Below, one piece after another: positions 1-13,700 of a stretch of DNA of 64,000 bases (positions are counted from its first letter, which is position 1; the number at the start of each line of letters is the position of its first letter). The stretch is from assembly GCA_026874595.1 (NCBI GenBank), contig CM049322.1, forward strand, positions 1,847,900 to 1,911,899, read 5' to 3'. The notes under the pieces are model-generated. The model was not told where the DNA came from, ran no database searches, and saw only the letters and a list, made by a program, of their open reading frames with translations. Made by a program: the position numbers and the translations under genes. This stretch comes from Sipunculus nudus. Its lineage: Eukaryota; Annelida; Sipuncula; Golfingiida; Sipunculidae.

Positions 1-1720
1 ATAATACCTGTTAGTGGTCAGTACTCTAAATATTAGGGATCAAATCGTACAATGAAAATCAGAATTAGCTATTACTTCTTAATTCTAAAAGTGATATAAT
101 CTAATTTAGGGACCCATTTTTCTCTTTAAACCTCAATAATCAAACGTTTTTTTTTACCATATTCAACATAAATAGACTGCTGGGAAGTCTAACATTATAT
201 TATTTCTCCGGAAAATGGTCGGAAAACGCATTTATGGAGACATAGTTCCTTTGCTAACACTTTGCTTACGCTTTGCTTATGCTTTGCTTACGGTGAAAAC
301 ACCAAAGAACTCAAGCATTTATCTGCAAATACAGACAAGTATGAACCATAGGGACACAGCCTGGTTCCCTGGCTACACAATAGTGCCTGTTAGTCATCAT
401 GAATCTAAAAATTAAGGGTCAAACCGTTCCATCTAAATCAGAAATTGATAATACTATTAATTTCAAAAAGTGATAATATCGGGATTAGATACCCATTTTT
501 CTTTTTTACCTGAATTGATCAACAGTTATGTTCCAAATTCGACATAAATAGACTCTTGGAGAGCCTAATATTATATTTTATCTTCAGAATATGGTTGCAA
601 ATCGCCTTTATGGAGACATAGTTCCTTTGCTTACATTTTGCTTACGCTTTGCTTATGCTTTGCTTACGAAGAAAACACCACAGATTTTAAGCATTTTTCT
701 ACAAATACTCACAAATACTACCCATAGGGACACTGACTGGTTCACTGGCTACACGAAAATACCTGTTAGTGTTCAGTACTCTAAATATTAGGGATCAAAT
801 CGTACAATCAAAATCAGAAATAGCTATTACTTCTCAATTCTAAAAGTGATATAATCTAATTTACGGACCCATTTTTCTCTTTTAACCTCAATAATCAAAA
901 GTTTTTATACCATATTCGACATAAATAGACTGCTGGGAAGTCTAACATTATATTATTTCTTCGGAAAATGGTCGGAAAACGCATTTATGGAGACATAGTT
1001 CCTTTGCTTACACCTTGCTTACGCTTTGCTTATGCTTTGCTTACGGTGAAAACACCAAAGAACTCAAGCATTTTTCTGCAAATACAGACAAGTATGAACC
1101 ATAGGGACACAGCCTGGTTCCCTGGCTACACAATAGTGCCTGTTAGTCATCATGAATCTAAAAATTAAGGGTCAAACCGTTCCATCTAAATCAGAAATTG
1201 ATAATACTATTAATTTCAAAAAGTGATAATATCGGGATTAGATACCCATTTTTCTTTTTTACCTGAATTGATCAACAGTTATGTTCCAAATTCGACATAA
1301 ATAGACTCTTGGAGAGCCTAATATTATATTTTATCTTCAGAATATGGTTGCAAATCGCCTTTATGGAGACATAGTTCCTTTGCTTACATTTTGCTTACGC
1401 TTTGCTTATGCTTTGCTTACGAAGAAAACACCACAGATTTTAAGCATTTTTCTACAAATACTCACAAATACTACCCATAGGGACACTGACTGGTTCACTG
1501 GCTACACGAAAATACCTGTTAGTGTTCAGTACTCTAAATATTAGGGATCAAATCGTACAATCAAAATCAGAAATAGCTATTACTTCTCAATTCTAAAAGT
1601 GATATAATCTAATTTAGGGACCCATTTTTCTCTTTTAACCTCAATAATCAAAAGTTTTTATACCATATTCGACATAAATAGACTGCTGGGAAGTCTAACA
1701 TTATATTATTTCTTCGGAAA
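1..1720 (+). repeat. Satellite, leading segment not assigned to a higher-order repeat
   Basis: A partial B monomer (1-214) followed by monomers at 215 (A), 591 (B), 968 (A) and 1,344 (B). The partial monomer and its spacer carry the variants AATGAAAATCAGAATTAG and TTTCTCCGGAAAATGG, also seen after the B monomers at 2,848, 7,365 and 19,399. The pair 215/591 matches the pair 19,777/20,155 best. The array clearly continues to the left of the window. Confidence 0.85.
626..669 (+). repeat. 11-bp internal repeat block of the satellite (type example)
   Basis: Each monomer carries four tandem 11-bp units about 35 bp after the phase point. In this B monomer they are TTTGCTTACAT, TTTGCTTACGC, TTTGCTTATGC and TTTGCTTACGA. 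The same block lies at the same place in nearly all of the ~100 monomers. Unit number changes by one in three monomers, and the block is also where the array breaks and inverts at 37,528. It is therefore the least stable part of the monomer. Two nearby monomers differ inside it (for example TTTGTTTACAC as first unit in the A monomers at 2,475 and 6,992), which helps to mark HOR position. Confidence 0.95.
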
Positions 1721-4700
1721 ATGGTCGGAAAACGCATTTATGGAGACATAGTTCCTTTGCTTACACCTTGCTTACGCTTTGCTTATGCTTTGCTTACGGT
1801 GAAAACACCAAAGAACTCAAGCATTTTTCTGCAAATACAGACAAGTATGAACCATAGGGACACAGCCTGGTTCCCTGGCTACACAATAGTGCCTGTTAGT
1901 CATCATGAATCTAAAAATTAAGGGTCAAACCGTTCCATCAAAATCAGAAATAGATAATACTATAAATTTAAAAAAAGTGATAATATCGGGATTAGATACC
2001 CATTTTTCTTTTTTACCTGAATTGATCAACAGTTATGTTCCAAATTCGACATAAATAGACTCTTGGAGAGCCTAATATTATATTTTATCTTCAGAATATG
2101 GTTGCAAATCGCCTTTATGGAGACATAGTTCCTTTGCTTACATTTTGCTTACGCTTTGCTTATGCTTTGCTTACGAAGAAAACACCACAGATTTTAAGCA
2201 TTTTTCTACAAATACTCACAAATACTACCCATAGGGACACTGACTGGTTCACTGGCTACACGAAAATACCTGTTAGTGTTCAGTACTCTAAATATTATGG
2301 ATCAAATCGTACAATCAAAATCAGAAATAGCTATTACTTCTCAATTCTAAAAGTGATATAATCTAATTTAGGGACCCATTTTTCTCTTTTAACCTCAATA
2401 ATCAAAAGTTTTTATACCATATTCGACATAAATAGACTGCTGGGAAGTCTAACATTATATTATTTCTTCGGAAAATGGTCGGAAAACGCATTTATGGAGA
2501 CATAGTTCCTTTGTTTACACCTTGCTTACGCTTTGCTTATGCTTTGCTTATGGTGAAAACACCAAAGAACTCAAGCATTTTTCTGCAAATACAGACAAGT
2601 ATGAACCATAGGGACACAGCCTGGTTCCCTGGCTACACAATAGTGCCTGTTAGTCATCATGAATCTAAAAATAAAGGGTCAAACCGTTCTATCTAAATCA
2701 GAAATAGATAATATTATTAATTTCAAAAAGTGATAATATCGAGTTTAGGGTCCCATTTTTCTTTTTTACCTGAATTTATTAACAGTTATGTTCCTTCGAC
2801 ATAGATAGACTCTTGGAGAGCCTAATATTATATTATACCTTCAGAATATGGTTGCAAATCTCTTTTATGGAGACATAGTTCCTTTGCTTACATTTTGCTT
2901 ACGCTTTGCTTATCCTTTGCTTACGAAGAAAACACCACAGATTTTAAGCATTTTTCTACAAATACTCACAAATACTACCCATAGGGACACAGACTGGTTC
3001 ACTGGCTACATGATAATACCTGTTAGTGGTCAGTACTCTAAATATTAGGGATCAAATCGTACAATGAAAATCAGAATTAGCTATTACTTCTTAATTCTAA
3101 AAGTGATATAATCTAATTTAGGGACCCATTTTTCTCTTTAAACCTCAATAATCAAACGTTTTTTTTACCATATTCAACATAAATAGACTGCTGGGAAGTC
3201 TAACATTATATTATTTCTCCGGAAAATGGTCGGAAAACGCATTTATGGAGACATAGTTCCTTTGCTTACACTTTGCTTACGCTTTGCTTATGCTTTGCTT
3301 ACGGTGAAAACACCAAAGAACTCAAGCATTTTTCTGCAAATACAGACAAGTATGAACCATAGGGACACAGCTTGGTTCCGTGGCTACACAATAGTGCCTG
3401 TTAGTCATCATGAATCTAAAAATTAAGGGTCAAACCGTTCCATCTAAATCAGAAATAGATAATACTATAAATTTCAAAAAAGTGATAATATCGGGATTAG
3501 ATACCCATTTTTCTTTTTTACCTGAATTGATCAACAGTTATGTTCCAAATTCGACATAAATAGACTCTTGGAGAGCCTAATATTATATTTTATCTTCAGA
3601 ATATGGTTGCAAATCGCCTTTATGGAGACACAGTTCCGCTGCTTACATTTTGCTTACGCTTTGCTTATGCTTTGCTTACGAAGAAAACACCACAGATTTT
3701 AAGCATTTTTCTACAAACACTCACAAATACTACCCATAGGGACACTGACTGGTTCACTGGCTACACGAAAATACCTGTTAGTGGTCAGTACTCTAAATAT
3801 TAGGGGTCAAATCGTACAATCAAAATCAGAAATAGCTATTACTTCTCAATTCTAAAAGTGATATAATCTAATTTAGGGACCCATTTTTCTCTTTTAACCT
3901 CAACAATCAAAAGTTTTTATACCATATTCGACATAAATAGACTGCTGGGAAGTCTAACATTATATTATTTCTTCGGAAAATGGTCGGAAAGCGCATTTAT
4001 GGAGACATAGTTCCTTTGCTTACACTTTGCTTACGCTTTGCTTATGCTTTGCTTACGGTGAAAACACCAAAGAACTCAAGCATTTTTCTGCAAATACAGA
4101 CAAGTATGAACCATAGGGACACAGCCTGGTTCCGTGGCTACACAATAGTGCCTGTTAGTTATCATGAATCTAAAAATTAAGGGTCAAACCGTTACATCTA
4201 AATCAGAAATAGATAATCCAATAAATTTCAAAAAAGTGATAATATCGGGATTAGATACCCATTTTTCTTTTTTACCTGAATTGATCAACAGTTATGTTCC
4301 AAATTCGACATAAATAGACTCTTGGAGAGCCTAATATTATATTTTATCTTCAGAATATGGTTGCAAATCGCCTTTATGGAGACATAGTTCCGTTGCTTAC
4401 ATTTTGCTTACGCTTTGCTTATGCTTTGCTTACGAAGAAAACACCACAGATTTTAAGCATTTTTCTACAAATACTCACAAATACTACCCATAGGGACACT
4501 GACTGGTTCACTGGCTACACGAAAATACCTGTTAGTGTTCAGTACTCTAAATATTAGGGATCAAATCGTACAATCAAAATCAGAAATAGCTATTACTTCT
4601 CAATTCTAAAAGTGATATAATCTAATTTAGGGACCCATTTTTCTCTTTTAACCTCAATAATCAAAAGTTTTTATACCATATTCGACATAAATAGACTGCT

Positions 4701-6237
4701 GGGAAGTCTAACATTATATTATTTCTTCGGAAAATGGTCGGAAAACGCATTTATGGAGACATAGTTCCTTTGCTTACACCTTGCTTACGCTTTGCTTATG
4801 CTTTGCTTACGGTGAAAACACCAAAGAACTCAAGCATTTTTCTGCAAATACAGACAAGTATGAACCATAGGGACACAGCCTGGTTCCCTGGCTACACAAT
4901 AGTGCCTGTTAGTCATCATGAATCTAAAAATTAAGGGTCAAACCGTTCCATCAAAATCAGAAATAGATAATACTATAAATTTAAAAAAAGTGATAATATC
5001 GGGATTAGATACCCATTTTTCTTTTTTACCTGAATTGATCAACAGTTATGTTCCAAATTCGACATAAATAGACTCTTGGAGAGCCTAATATTATATTTTA
5101 TCTTCAGAATATGGTTGCAAATCGCCTTTATGGAGACATAGTTCCTTTGCTTACATTTTGCTTACGCTTTGCTTATGCTTTGCATACGAAGAAAACACCA
5201 CAGATTTTAAGCATTTTTCTACAAATACTCACAAATACTACCCATAGGGACACTGACTGGTTCACTGGCTACACGAAAATACCTGTTAGTGTTCAGTGCT
5301 CTAAATATTAGGGATCAAATCGTACAATCAAAATCAGAAATAGCTATTACTTCTCAATTCTAAAAGTGATATAATCTAATTTAGGGACCCATTTTTCTCT
5401 TTTAACCTCAATAATCAAAAGTTTTTATACCATATTCGACATAAATAGACTGCTGGGAAGTCTAACATTATATTATTTCTTCGGAAAATGGTCGGAAAAC
5501 GCATTTATGGAGACATAGTTCCTTTGCTTACACTTTGCTTACGCTTTGCTTATGCTTTTCTTACGGTGAAAACACCAAAGAACTCAAGCAATTTTTTTGA
5601 AATACAGACAAGTATGAACAATAGGGACACAGCCTGGTTCCCTGGCTACACAATAGTGCCTGTTAGTCATCATGAATCTAAAAATTAAGGGTCAAACCGT
5701 TCTAACTAAATCAGAAATAGATAATACTATTAATTTCAAAAAGTGATTATATCGAGTTTAGGGAGCCATTTTTCTTTTTTACCTGAATTGATCAACAGTT
5801 ATGTTCCTTCGACATAGATAGACTCTTGAAGAGCCTAATATTATATTATATCTGCAGAATATGGTTGCAAATCGCCTTTATGGAGACATAGTTCCGTTGC
5901 TTACATTTTGCTCACGCTTTGCTTATGCTTTGCTTACGAAGAAAACACCACAGAATTTAAACATTTCTCTACAAATACTCACAAATACTACCCATAGGGA
6001 CACTGCCTGGTTCACTGGCTACACGATTATACCTGTTGGTGGTCAGTACTCTAAATATTAGGGGTCAAATCGTACAATCAAAATCAGAAATAGCTATTAC
6101 TTCTCAATTCTAAAAGTGATATAATCTAATTTAGGGACCCATTTTTCTCTTTTAACCTCAATAATCAAAAGTTTTTATACCATATTCGACATAAATAGAC
6201 TGCTGGGAAGTCTAACATTATATTATTTCTTCGGAAA
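1721..6237 (+). repeat. 12-mer higher-order repeat, copy 1 (~4,517 bp)
   Basis: Six A/B dimers with phase points 1721, 2098, 2475, 2848, 3226, 3603, 3980, 4357, 4734, 5111, 5488 and 5861. Each has a counterpart 4,517-4,518 bp downstream with the same private variants. Examples are a TTAGGG to TTATGG change after the second monomer that opens its reading frame, TTTGTTTACACC in the third, GGAGACACAGTTCC in the sixth, and GCTTTTCTTACGG with AATTTTTTTGAAATAC in the eleventh. The right boundary is approximate: the spacer after 6,061 carries the variant normally found before another A subtype, so the crossover lies somewhere near 5,861-6,140. Confidence 0.88.
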
Positions 6238-9200
6238 ATGGTCGGAAAACGCATTTATGGAGACATAGTTCCTTTGCTTACACCTTGCTTACGCTTTGCT
6301 TATGCTTTGCTTACGGTGAAAACACCAAAGAACTCAAGCATTTTTCTGCAAATACAGACAAGTATGAACCATAGGGACACAGCCTGGTTCCCTGGCTACA
6401 CAATAGTGCCTGTTAGTCATCATGAATCTAAAAATTAAGGGTCAAACCGTTCCATCAAAATCAGAAATAGATAATACTATAAATTTAAAAAAAGTGATAA
6501 TATCGGGATTAGATACCCATTTTTCTTTTTTACCTGAATTGATCAACAGTTATGTTCCAAATTCGACATAAATAGACTCTTGGAGAGCCTAATATTATAT
6601 TTTATCTTCAGAATATGGTTGCAAATTGCCTTTATGGAGACATAGTTCCTTTGCTTACATTTTGCTTACGCTTTGCTTATGCTTTGCTTACGAAGAAAAC
6701 ACCACAGATTTTAAGCATTTTTCTACAAATACTCACAAATACTACCCATAGGGACACTGACTGGTTCACTGGCTACACGAAAATACCTGTTAGTGTTCAG
6801 TACTCTAAATATTATGGATCAAATCGTACAATCAAAATCAGAAATAGCTATTACTTCTCAATTCTAAAAGTGATATAATCTAATTTAGGGACCCATTTTT
6901 CTCTTTTAACCTCAATAATCAAAAGTTTTTATACCATATTCGACATAAATAGACTGCTGGGAAGTCTAACATTATATTATTTCTTCGGAAAATGGTCGGA
7001 AAACGCATTTATGGAGACATAGTTCCTTTGTTTACACCTTGCTTACGCTTTGCTTATGCTTTGCTTATGGTGAAAACACCAAAGAACTCAAGCATTTTTC
7101 TGCAAATACAGACAAGTATGAACCATAGGGACACAGCCTGGTTCCCTGGCTACACAATAGTGCCTGTTAGTCATCATGAATCTAAAAATAAAGGGTCAAA
7201 CCGTTCTATCTAAATCAGAAATAGATAATATTATTAATTTCAAAAAGTGATAATATCGAGTTTAGGGTCCCATTTTTCTTTTTTACCTGAATTTATTAAC
7301 AGTTATGTTCCTTCGACATAGATAGACTCTTGGAGAGCCTAATATTATATTATACCTTCAGAATATGGTTGCAAATCTCCTTTATGGAGACATAGTTCCT
7401 TTGCTTACATTTTGCTTACGCTTTGCTCATCCTTTGCTTACGAAGAAAACACCACAGATTTTAAGCATTTTTCTACAAATACTCACAAATACTACCCATA
7501 GGGACACAGACTGGTTCACTGGCTACATGATAATACCTGTTAGTGGTCAGTACTCTAAATATTAGGGATCAAATCGTACAATGAAAATCAGAATTAGCTA
7601 TTACTTCTTAATTCTAAAAGTGATATAATCTAATTTAGGGACCCATTTTTCTCTTTAAACCTCAATAATCAAACGTTTTTTTTTACCATATTCAACATAA
7701 ATAGACTGCTGGGAAGTCTAACATTATATTATTTCTCCGGAAAATGGTCGGAAAACGCATTTATGGAGACATAGTTCCTTTGCTTACACTTTGCTTACGC
7801 TTTGCTTATGCTTTGCTTACGGTGAAAACACCAAAGAACTCAAGCATTTTTCTGCAAATACAGACAAGTATGAACCATAGGGACACAGCTTGATTCCGTG
7901 GCTACACAATAGTGCCTGTTAGTCATCATGAATCTTAAAATTAAGGGTCAAACCGTTCCATCTAAATCAGAAATAGATAATACTATAAATTTCAAAAAAG
8001 TGATAATATCGGGATTAGATACCCATTTTTCTTTTTTACCTGAATTGATCAACAGTTATGTTCCAAATTCGACATAAATAGACTCTTGGAGAGCCTAATA
8101 TTATATTTTATCTTCAGAATATGGTTGCAAATCGCCTTTATGGAGACACAGTTCCGTTGCTTACATTTTGCTTACGCTTTGCTTATGCTTTGCTTACGAA
8201 GAAAACACCACAGATTTTAAGCATTTTTCTACAAACACTCACAAATACTACCCATAGGGACACTGACTGGTTCACTGGCTACACGAAAATACCTGTTAGT
8301 GGTCAGTACTCTAAATATTAGGGGTCAAATCGTACAATCAAAATCAGAAATAGCTATTACTTCTCAATTCTAAAAGTGATATAATCTAATTTAGGGACCC
8401 ATTTTTCTCTTTTAACCTCAACAATCAAAAGTTTTTATACCATATTCGACATAAATAGACTGCTGGGAAGTCTAACATTATATTATTTCTTCGGAAAATG
8501 GTCGGAAAGCGCATTTATGGAGACATAGTTCCTTTGCTTACACTTTGCTTACGCTTTGCTTATGCTTTGCTTACGGTGAAAACACCAAAGAACTCAAGCA
8601 TTTTTCTGCAAATACAGACAAGTATGAACCATAGGGACACAGCCTGGTTCCGTGGCTACACAATAGTGCCTGTTAGTTATCATGAATCTAAAAATTAAGG
8701 GTCAAACCGTTACATCTAAATCAGAAATAGATAATACTATAAATTTCAAAAAAGTGATAATATCGGGATTAGATACCCATTTTTCTTTTTTACCTGAATT
8801 GATCAACAGGTATGTTCCAAATTCGACATAAATAGACTCTTGGAGAGCCTAATATTATATTTTATCTTCAGAATATGGTTGCAAATCGCCTTTATGGAGA
8901 CATAGTTCCGTTGCTTACATTTTGCTTACGCTTTGCTTATGCTTTGCTTACGAAGAAAACACCACAGATTTTAAGCATTTTTCTACAAATACTCACAAAT
9001 ACTACCCATAGGGACACTGACTGGTTCACTGGCTACACGAAAATACCTGTTAGTGTTCAGTACTCTAAATATTAGGGATCAAATCGTACAATCAAAATCA
9101 GAAATAGCTATTACTTCTCAATTCTAAAAGTGATATAATCTAATTTAGGGACCCATTTTTCTCTTTTAACCTCAATAATCAAAAGTTTTTATACCATATT

Positions 9201-10755
9201 CGACATAAATAGACTGCTGGGAAGTCTAACATTATATTATTTCTTCGGAAAATGGTCGGAAAACGCATTTATGGAGACATAGTTCCTTTGCTTACACCTT
9301 GCTTACGCTTTGCTTATGCTTTGCTTACGGTGAAAACACCAAAGAACTCAAGCATTTTTCTGCAAATACAGACAAGTATGAACCATAGGGACACAGCCTG
9401 GTTCCCTGGCTACACAATAGTGCCTGTTAGTCATCATGAATCTAAAAATTAAGGGTCAAACCGTTCCATCAAAATCAGAAATAGATAATACTATAAATTT
9501 AAAAAAAGTGATAATATCGGGATTAGATACCCATTTTTCTTTTTTACCTGAATTGATCAACAGTTATGTTCCAAATTCGACATAAATAGACTCTTGGAGA
9601 GCCTAATATTATATTTTATCTTCAGAATATGGTTGCAAATCGCCTTTATGGAGACATAGTTCCTTTGCTTACATTTTGCTTACGCTTTGCTTATGCTTTG
9701 CTTACGAAGAAAACACCACAGATTTTAAGCATTTTTCTACAAATACTCACAAATACTACCCATAGGGACACTGACTGGTTCACTGGCTACACGAAAATAC
9801 CTGTTAGTGTTCAGTACTCTAAATATTAGGGATCAAATCGTACAATCAAAATCAGAAATAGCTATTACTTCTCAATTCTAAAAGTGATATAATCTAATTT
9901 AGGGACCCATTTTTCTCTTTTAACCTCAATAATCAAAAGTTTTTATACCATATTCGACATAAATAGACTGCTGGGAAGTCTAACATTATATTATTTCTTC
10001 GGAAAATGGTCGGAAAACGCATTTATGGAGACATAGTTCCTTTGCTTACACTTTGCTTACGCTTTGCTTATGCTTTTCTTACGGTGAAAACACCAAAGAA
10101 CTCAAGCAATTTTTTTGAAATACAGACAAGTATGAACAATAGGGACACAGCCTGGTTCCCTGGCTACACAATAGTGCCTGTTAGTCATCATGAATCTAAA
10201 AATTAAGGGTCAAACCGTTCTAACTAAATCAGAAATAGATAATACTATTAATTTCAAAAAGTGATTATATCGAGTTTAGGGAGCCATTTTTCTTTTTTAC
10301 CTGAATTGATCAACAGTTATGTTCCTTCGACATAGATAGACTCTTGAAGAGCCTAATATTATATTATATCTGCAGAATATGGTTGCAAATCGCCTTTATG
10401 GAGACATAGTTCCGTTGCTTACATTTTGCTTACGCTTTGCTTATGCTTTGCTTACGAAGAAAACACCACAGAATTTAAACATTTCTCTACAAATACTCAC
10501 AAATACTACCCATAGGGACACTGCCTGGTTCACTGGCTACACGATTATACCTGTTGGTGGTCAGTACTCTAAATATTAGGGGTCAAATCGTACAATCAAA
10601 ATCAGAAATAGCTATTACTTCTCAATTCTAAAAGTGATATAATCTAGTTTAGGGACCCATTTTTCTCTTTTAACCTCAATAATCAAAAGTTTTTTTACCA
10701 TATTCGACATAAATAGACTGCTGGGAAGTCTAACATTATATTATTTCTTCGGAAA
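6238..10755 (+). repeat. 12-mer higher-order repeat, copy 2 (~4,518 bp)
   Basis: Second tandem copy of the preceding 12-mer, with the same order of monomer subtypes. Differences are few single bases, for example AAATTGCC for AAATCGCC near 6,625, and in the A monomer at about 7,744 a TGG codon changed to TGA that closes its open frame. The two copies are far more alike than neighbouring monomers within either copy, so duplication or homogenisation acted on the whole 4.5-kb block. Confidence 0.88.
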
Positions 10756-13700
10756 ATGGTCGGAAAACGCATTTATGGAGACATAGTTCCTTTGTTTACA
10801 CCTTGCTTACGCTTTGCTTATGCTTTGCTTATGGTGAAAACACCAAAGAACTCAAGCATTTTTCTGCAAATACAGACAAGTATGAACCATAGGGACACAG
10901 CCTGGTTCCCTGGCTACACAATAGTGCCTGTTAGTCATCATGAATCTAAAAATTAAGGGTCAAACCGTTCCATCTAAATCAGAAATTGATAATACTATTA
11001 ATTTCAAAAAGTGATAATATCGGGATTAGATACCCATTTTTCTTTTTTACCTGAATTGATCAACAGTTATGTTCCAAATTCGACATAAATGGACTCTTGG
11101 AGAGCCTAATATTATATTTTATCTTCAGAATATGGTTGCAAATCGCCTTTATGGAGACATAGTTCCGTTGCTTACATTTTGCTTACGCTTTGCTTATGCT
11201 TTGCTTACGAAGAAAACACCACAGATTTTAAGCATTTTTCTACAAATACTCACAAATACTACCCATAGGGACACTGACTGGTTCACTGGCTACACGAAAA
11301 TACCTGTTAGTGTTCAGTACTCTAAATATTAGGGATCAAATCGTACAATCAAAATCAGAAATAGCTATTACTTCTCAATTCTAAAAGTGATATAATCTAA
11401 TTTAGGGACCCATTTTTCTCTTTTAACCTCAATAATCAAAAGTTTTTATACCATATTCGACATAAATAGACTGCTGGGAAGTCTAACATTATATTATTTC
11501 TTCGGAAAATGGTCGGAAAACGCATTTATGGAGACATAGTTCCTTTGCTTACACCTTGCTTACGCTTTGCTTATGCTTTGCTTACGGTGAAAACACCAAA
11601 GAACTCAAGCATTTTTCTGCAAATACAGACAAGTATGAACCATAGGGACACAGCCTGGTTCCCTGGCTACACAATAGTGCCTGTTAGTCATCATGAATCT
11701 AAAAATTAAGGGTCAAACCGTTCCATCAAAATCAGAAATAGATAATACTATAAATTTAAAAAAAGTGATAATATCGGGATTAGATACCCATTTTTCTTTT
11801 TTACCTGAATTGATCAACAGTTATGTTCCAAATTCGACATAAATAGACTCTTGGAGAGCCTAATATTATATTTTATCTTCAGAATATGGTTGCAAATCGC
11901 CTTTATGGAGACATAGTTCCTTTGCTTACATTTTGCTTACGCTTTGCTTATGCTTTGCTTACGAAGAAAACACCACAGATTTTTAGCATTTTTCTACAAA
12001 TACTCACAAATACTACCCATAGGGACATTGACTGGTTCACTGGCTACACGAAAATACCTGTTAGTGTTCAGTACTCTAAATATTAGGGATCAAATCGTAC
12101 AATCAAAATCAGAAATAGCTATTACTTCTCAATTCTAAAAGTGATATAATCTAATTTAGGGACCCATTTTTCTCTTTTAACCTCAATAATCAAAAGTTTT
12201 TATACCATATTCGACATAAATAGACTGCTGGGAAGTCTAACATTATATTATTTCTTCGGAAAATGGTCGGAAAACGCATTTATGGAGACATAGTTCCTTT
12301 GCTTACACCTTGCTTACGCTTTGCTTATGCTTTGCTTACGGTGAAAACACCAAAGAACTCAAGCATTTTTCTGCAAATACAGACAAGTATGAACCATAGG
12401 GACACAGCCTGGTTCCCTGGCTACACAATAGTGCCTGTTAGTCATCATGAATCTAAAAATTAAGGGTCAAACCGTTCCATCAAAATCAGAAATAGATAAT
12501 ACTATAAATTTAAAAAAAGTGATAATATCGGGATTAGATACCCATTTTTCTTTTTTACCTGAATTGATCAACAGTTATGTTCCAAATTCGACATAAATAG
12601 ACTCTTGGAGAGCCTAATATTATATTTTATCTTCAGAATATGGTTGCAAATCGCCTTTATGGAGACATAGTTCCTTTGCTTACATTTTGCTTACGCTTTG
12701 CTTATGCTTTGCTTACGAAGAAAACACCACAGATTTTAAGCATTTTTCTACAAATACTCACAAATACTACCCATAGGGACACTGACTGGTTCACTGGCTA
12801 CACGAAAATACCTGTTAGTGTTCAGTACTCTAAATATTAGGGATCAAATCGTACAATCAAAATCAGAAATAGCTATTACTTCTCAATTCTAAAAGTGATA
12901 TAATCTAATTTAGGGACCCATTTTTCTCTTTTAACCTCAATAATCAAAAGTTTTTATACCATATTCGACATAAATAGACTGCTGGGAAGTCTAACATTAT
13001 ATTATTTCTTCGGAAAATGGTCGGAAAACGCATTTATGGAGACATAGTTCCTTTGCTTACACTTTGCTTACGCTTTGCTTATGCTTTTCTTACGGTGAAA
13101 ACACCAAAGAACTCAAGCAATTTTTTTGAAATACAGACAGGTATGAACAATAGGGACACAGCCTCGTTCCCTGGCTACACAATAGTGCCGGTTAGTCATC
13201 ATGAATCTAAAAATTAAGGGTCAAACCGTTCTAACTAAATCAGAAATAGATAATACTATTAATTTCAAAAAGTGATAATATCGAGTTTAGGGAGCCATTT
13301 TTCTTTTTTACCTGAATTGATCAACAGTTATGTTCCTTCGACATAGATAGACTCTTGGAGAGCCTAATATTATATTATATCTGCAGAATATGGTTGCAAA
13401 TCGCCTTTATGGAGACATAGTTCCGTTGCTTACATTTTGCTTACGCTTTGCTTATGCTTTGCTTACGAAGAAAACACCACAGAATTTAAACATTTCTCTA
13501 CAAATACTCACAAATACTACCCATAGGGACACTGACTGGTTCACTGGCTACACGATTATACCTGTTGGTGGTCAGTACTCTAAATATTAGGGGTCAAATC
13601 GTACAATCAAAATCAGAAATAGCTATTACTTCTCAATTCTAAAAGTGATATAATCTAGTTTAGGGACCCATTTTTCTCTTTTAACCTCAATAATCAAAAG

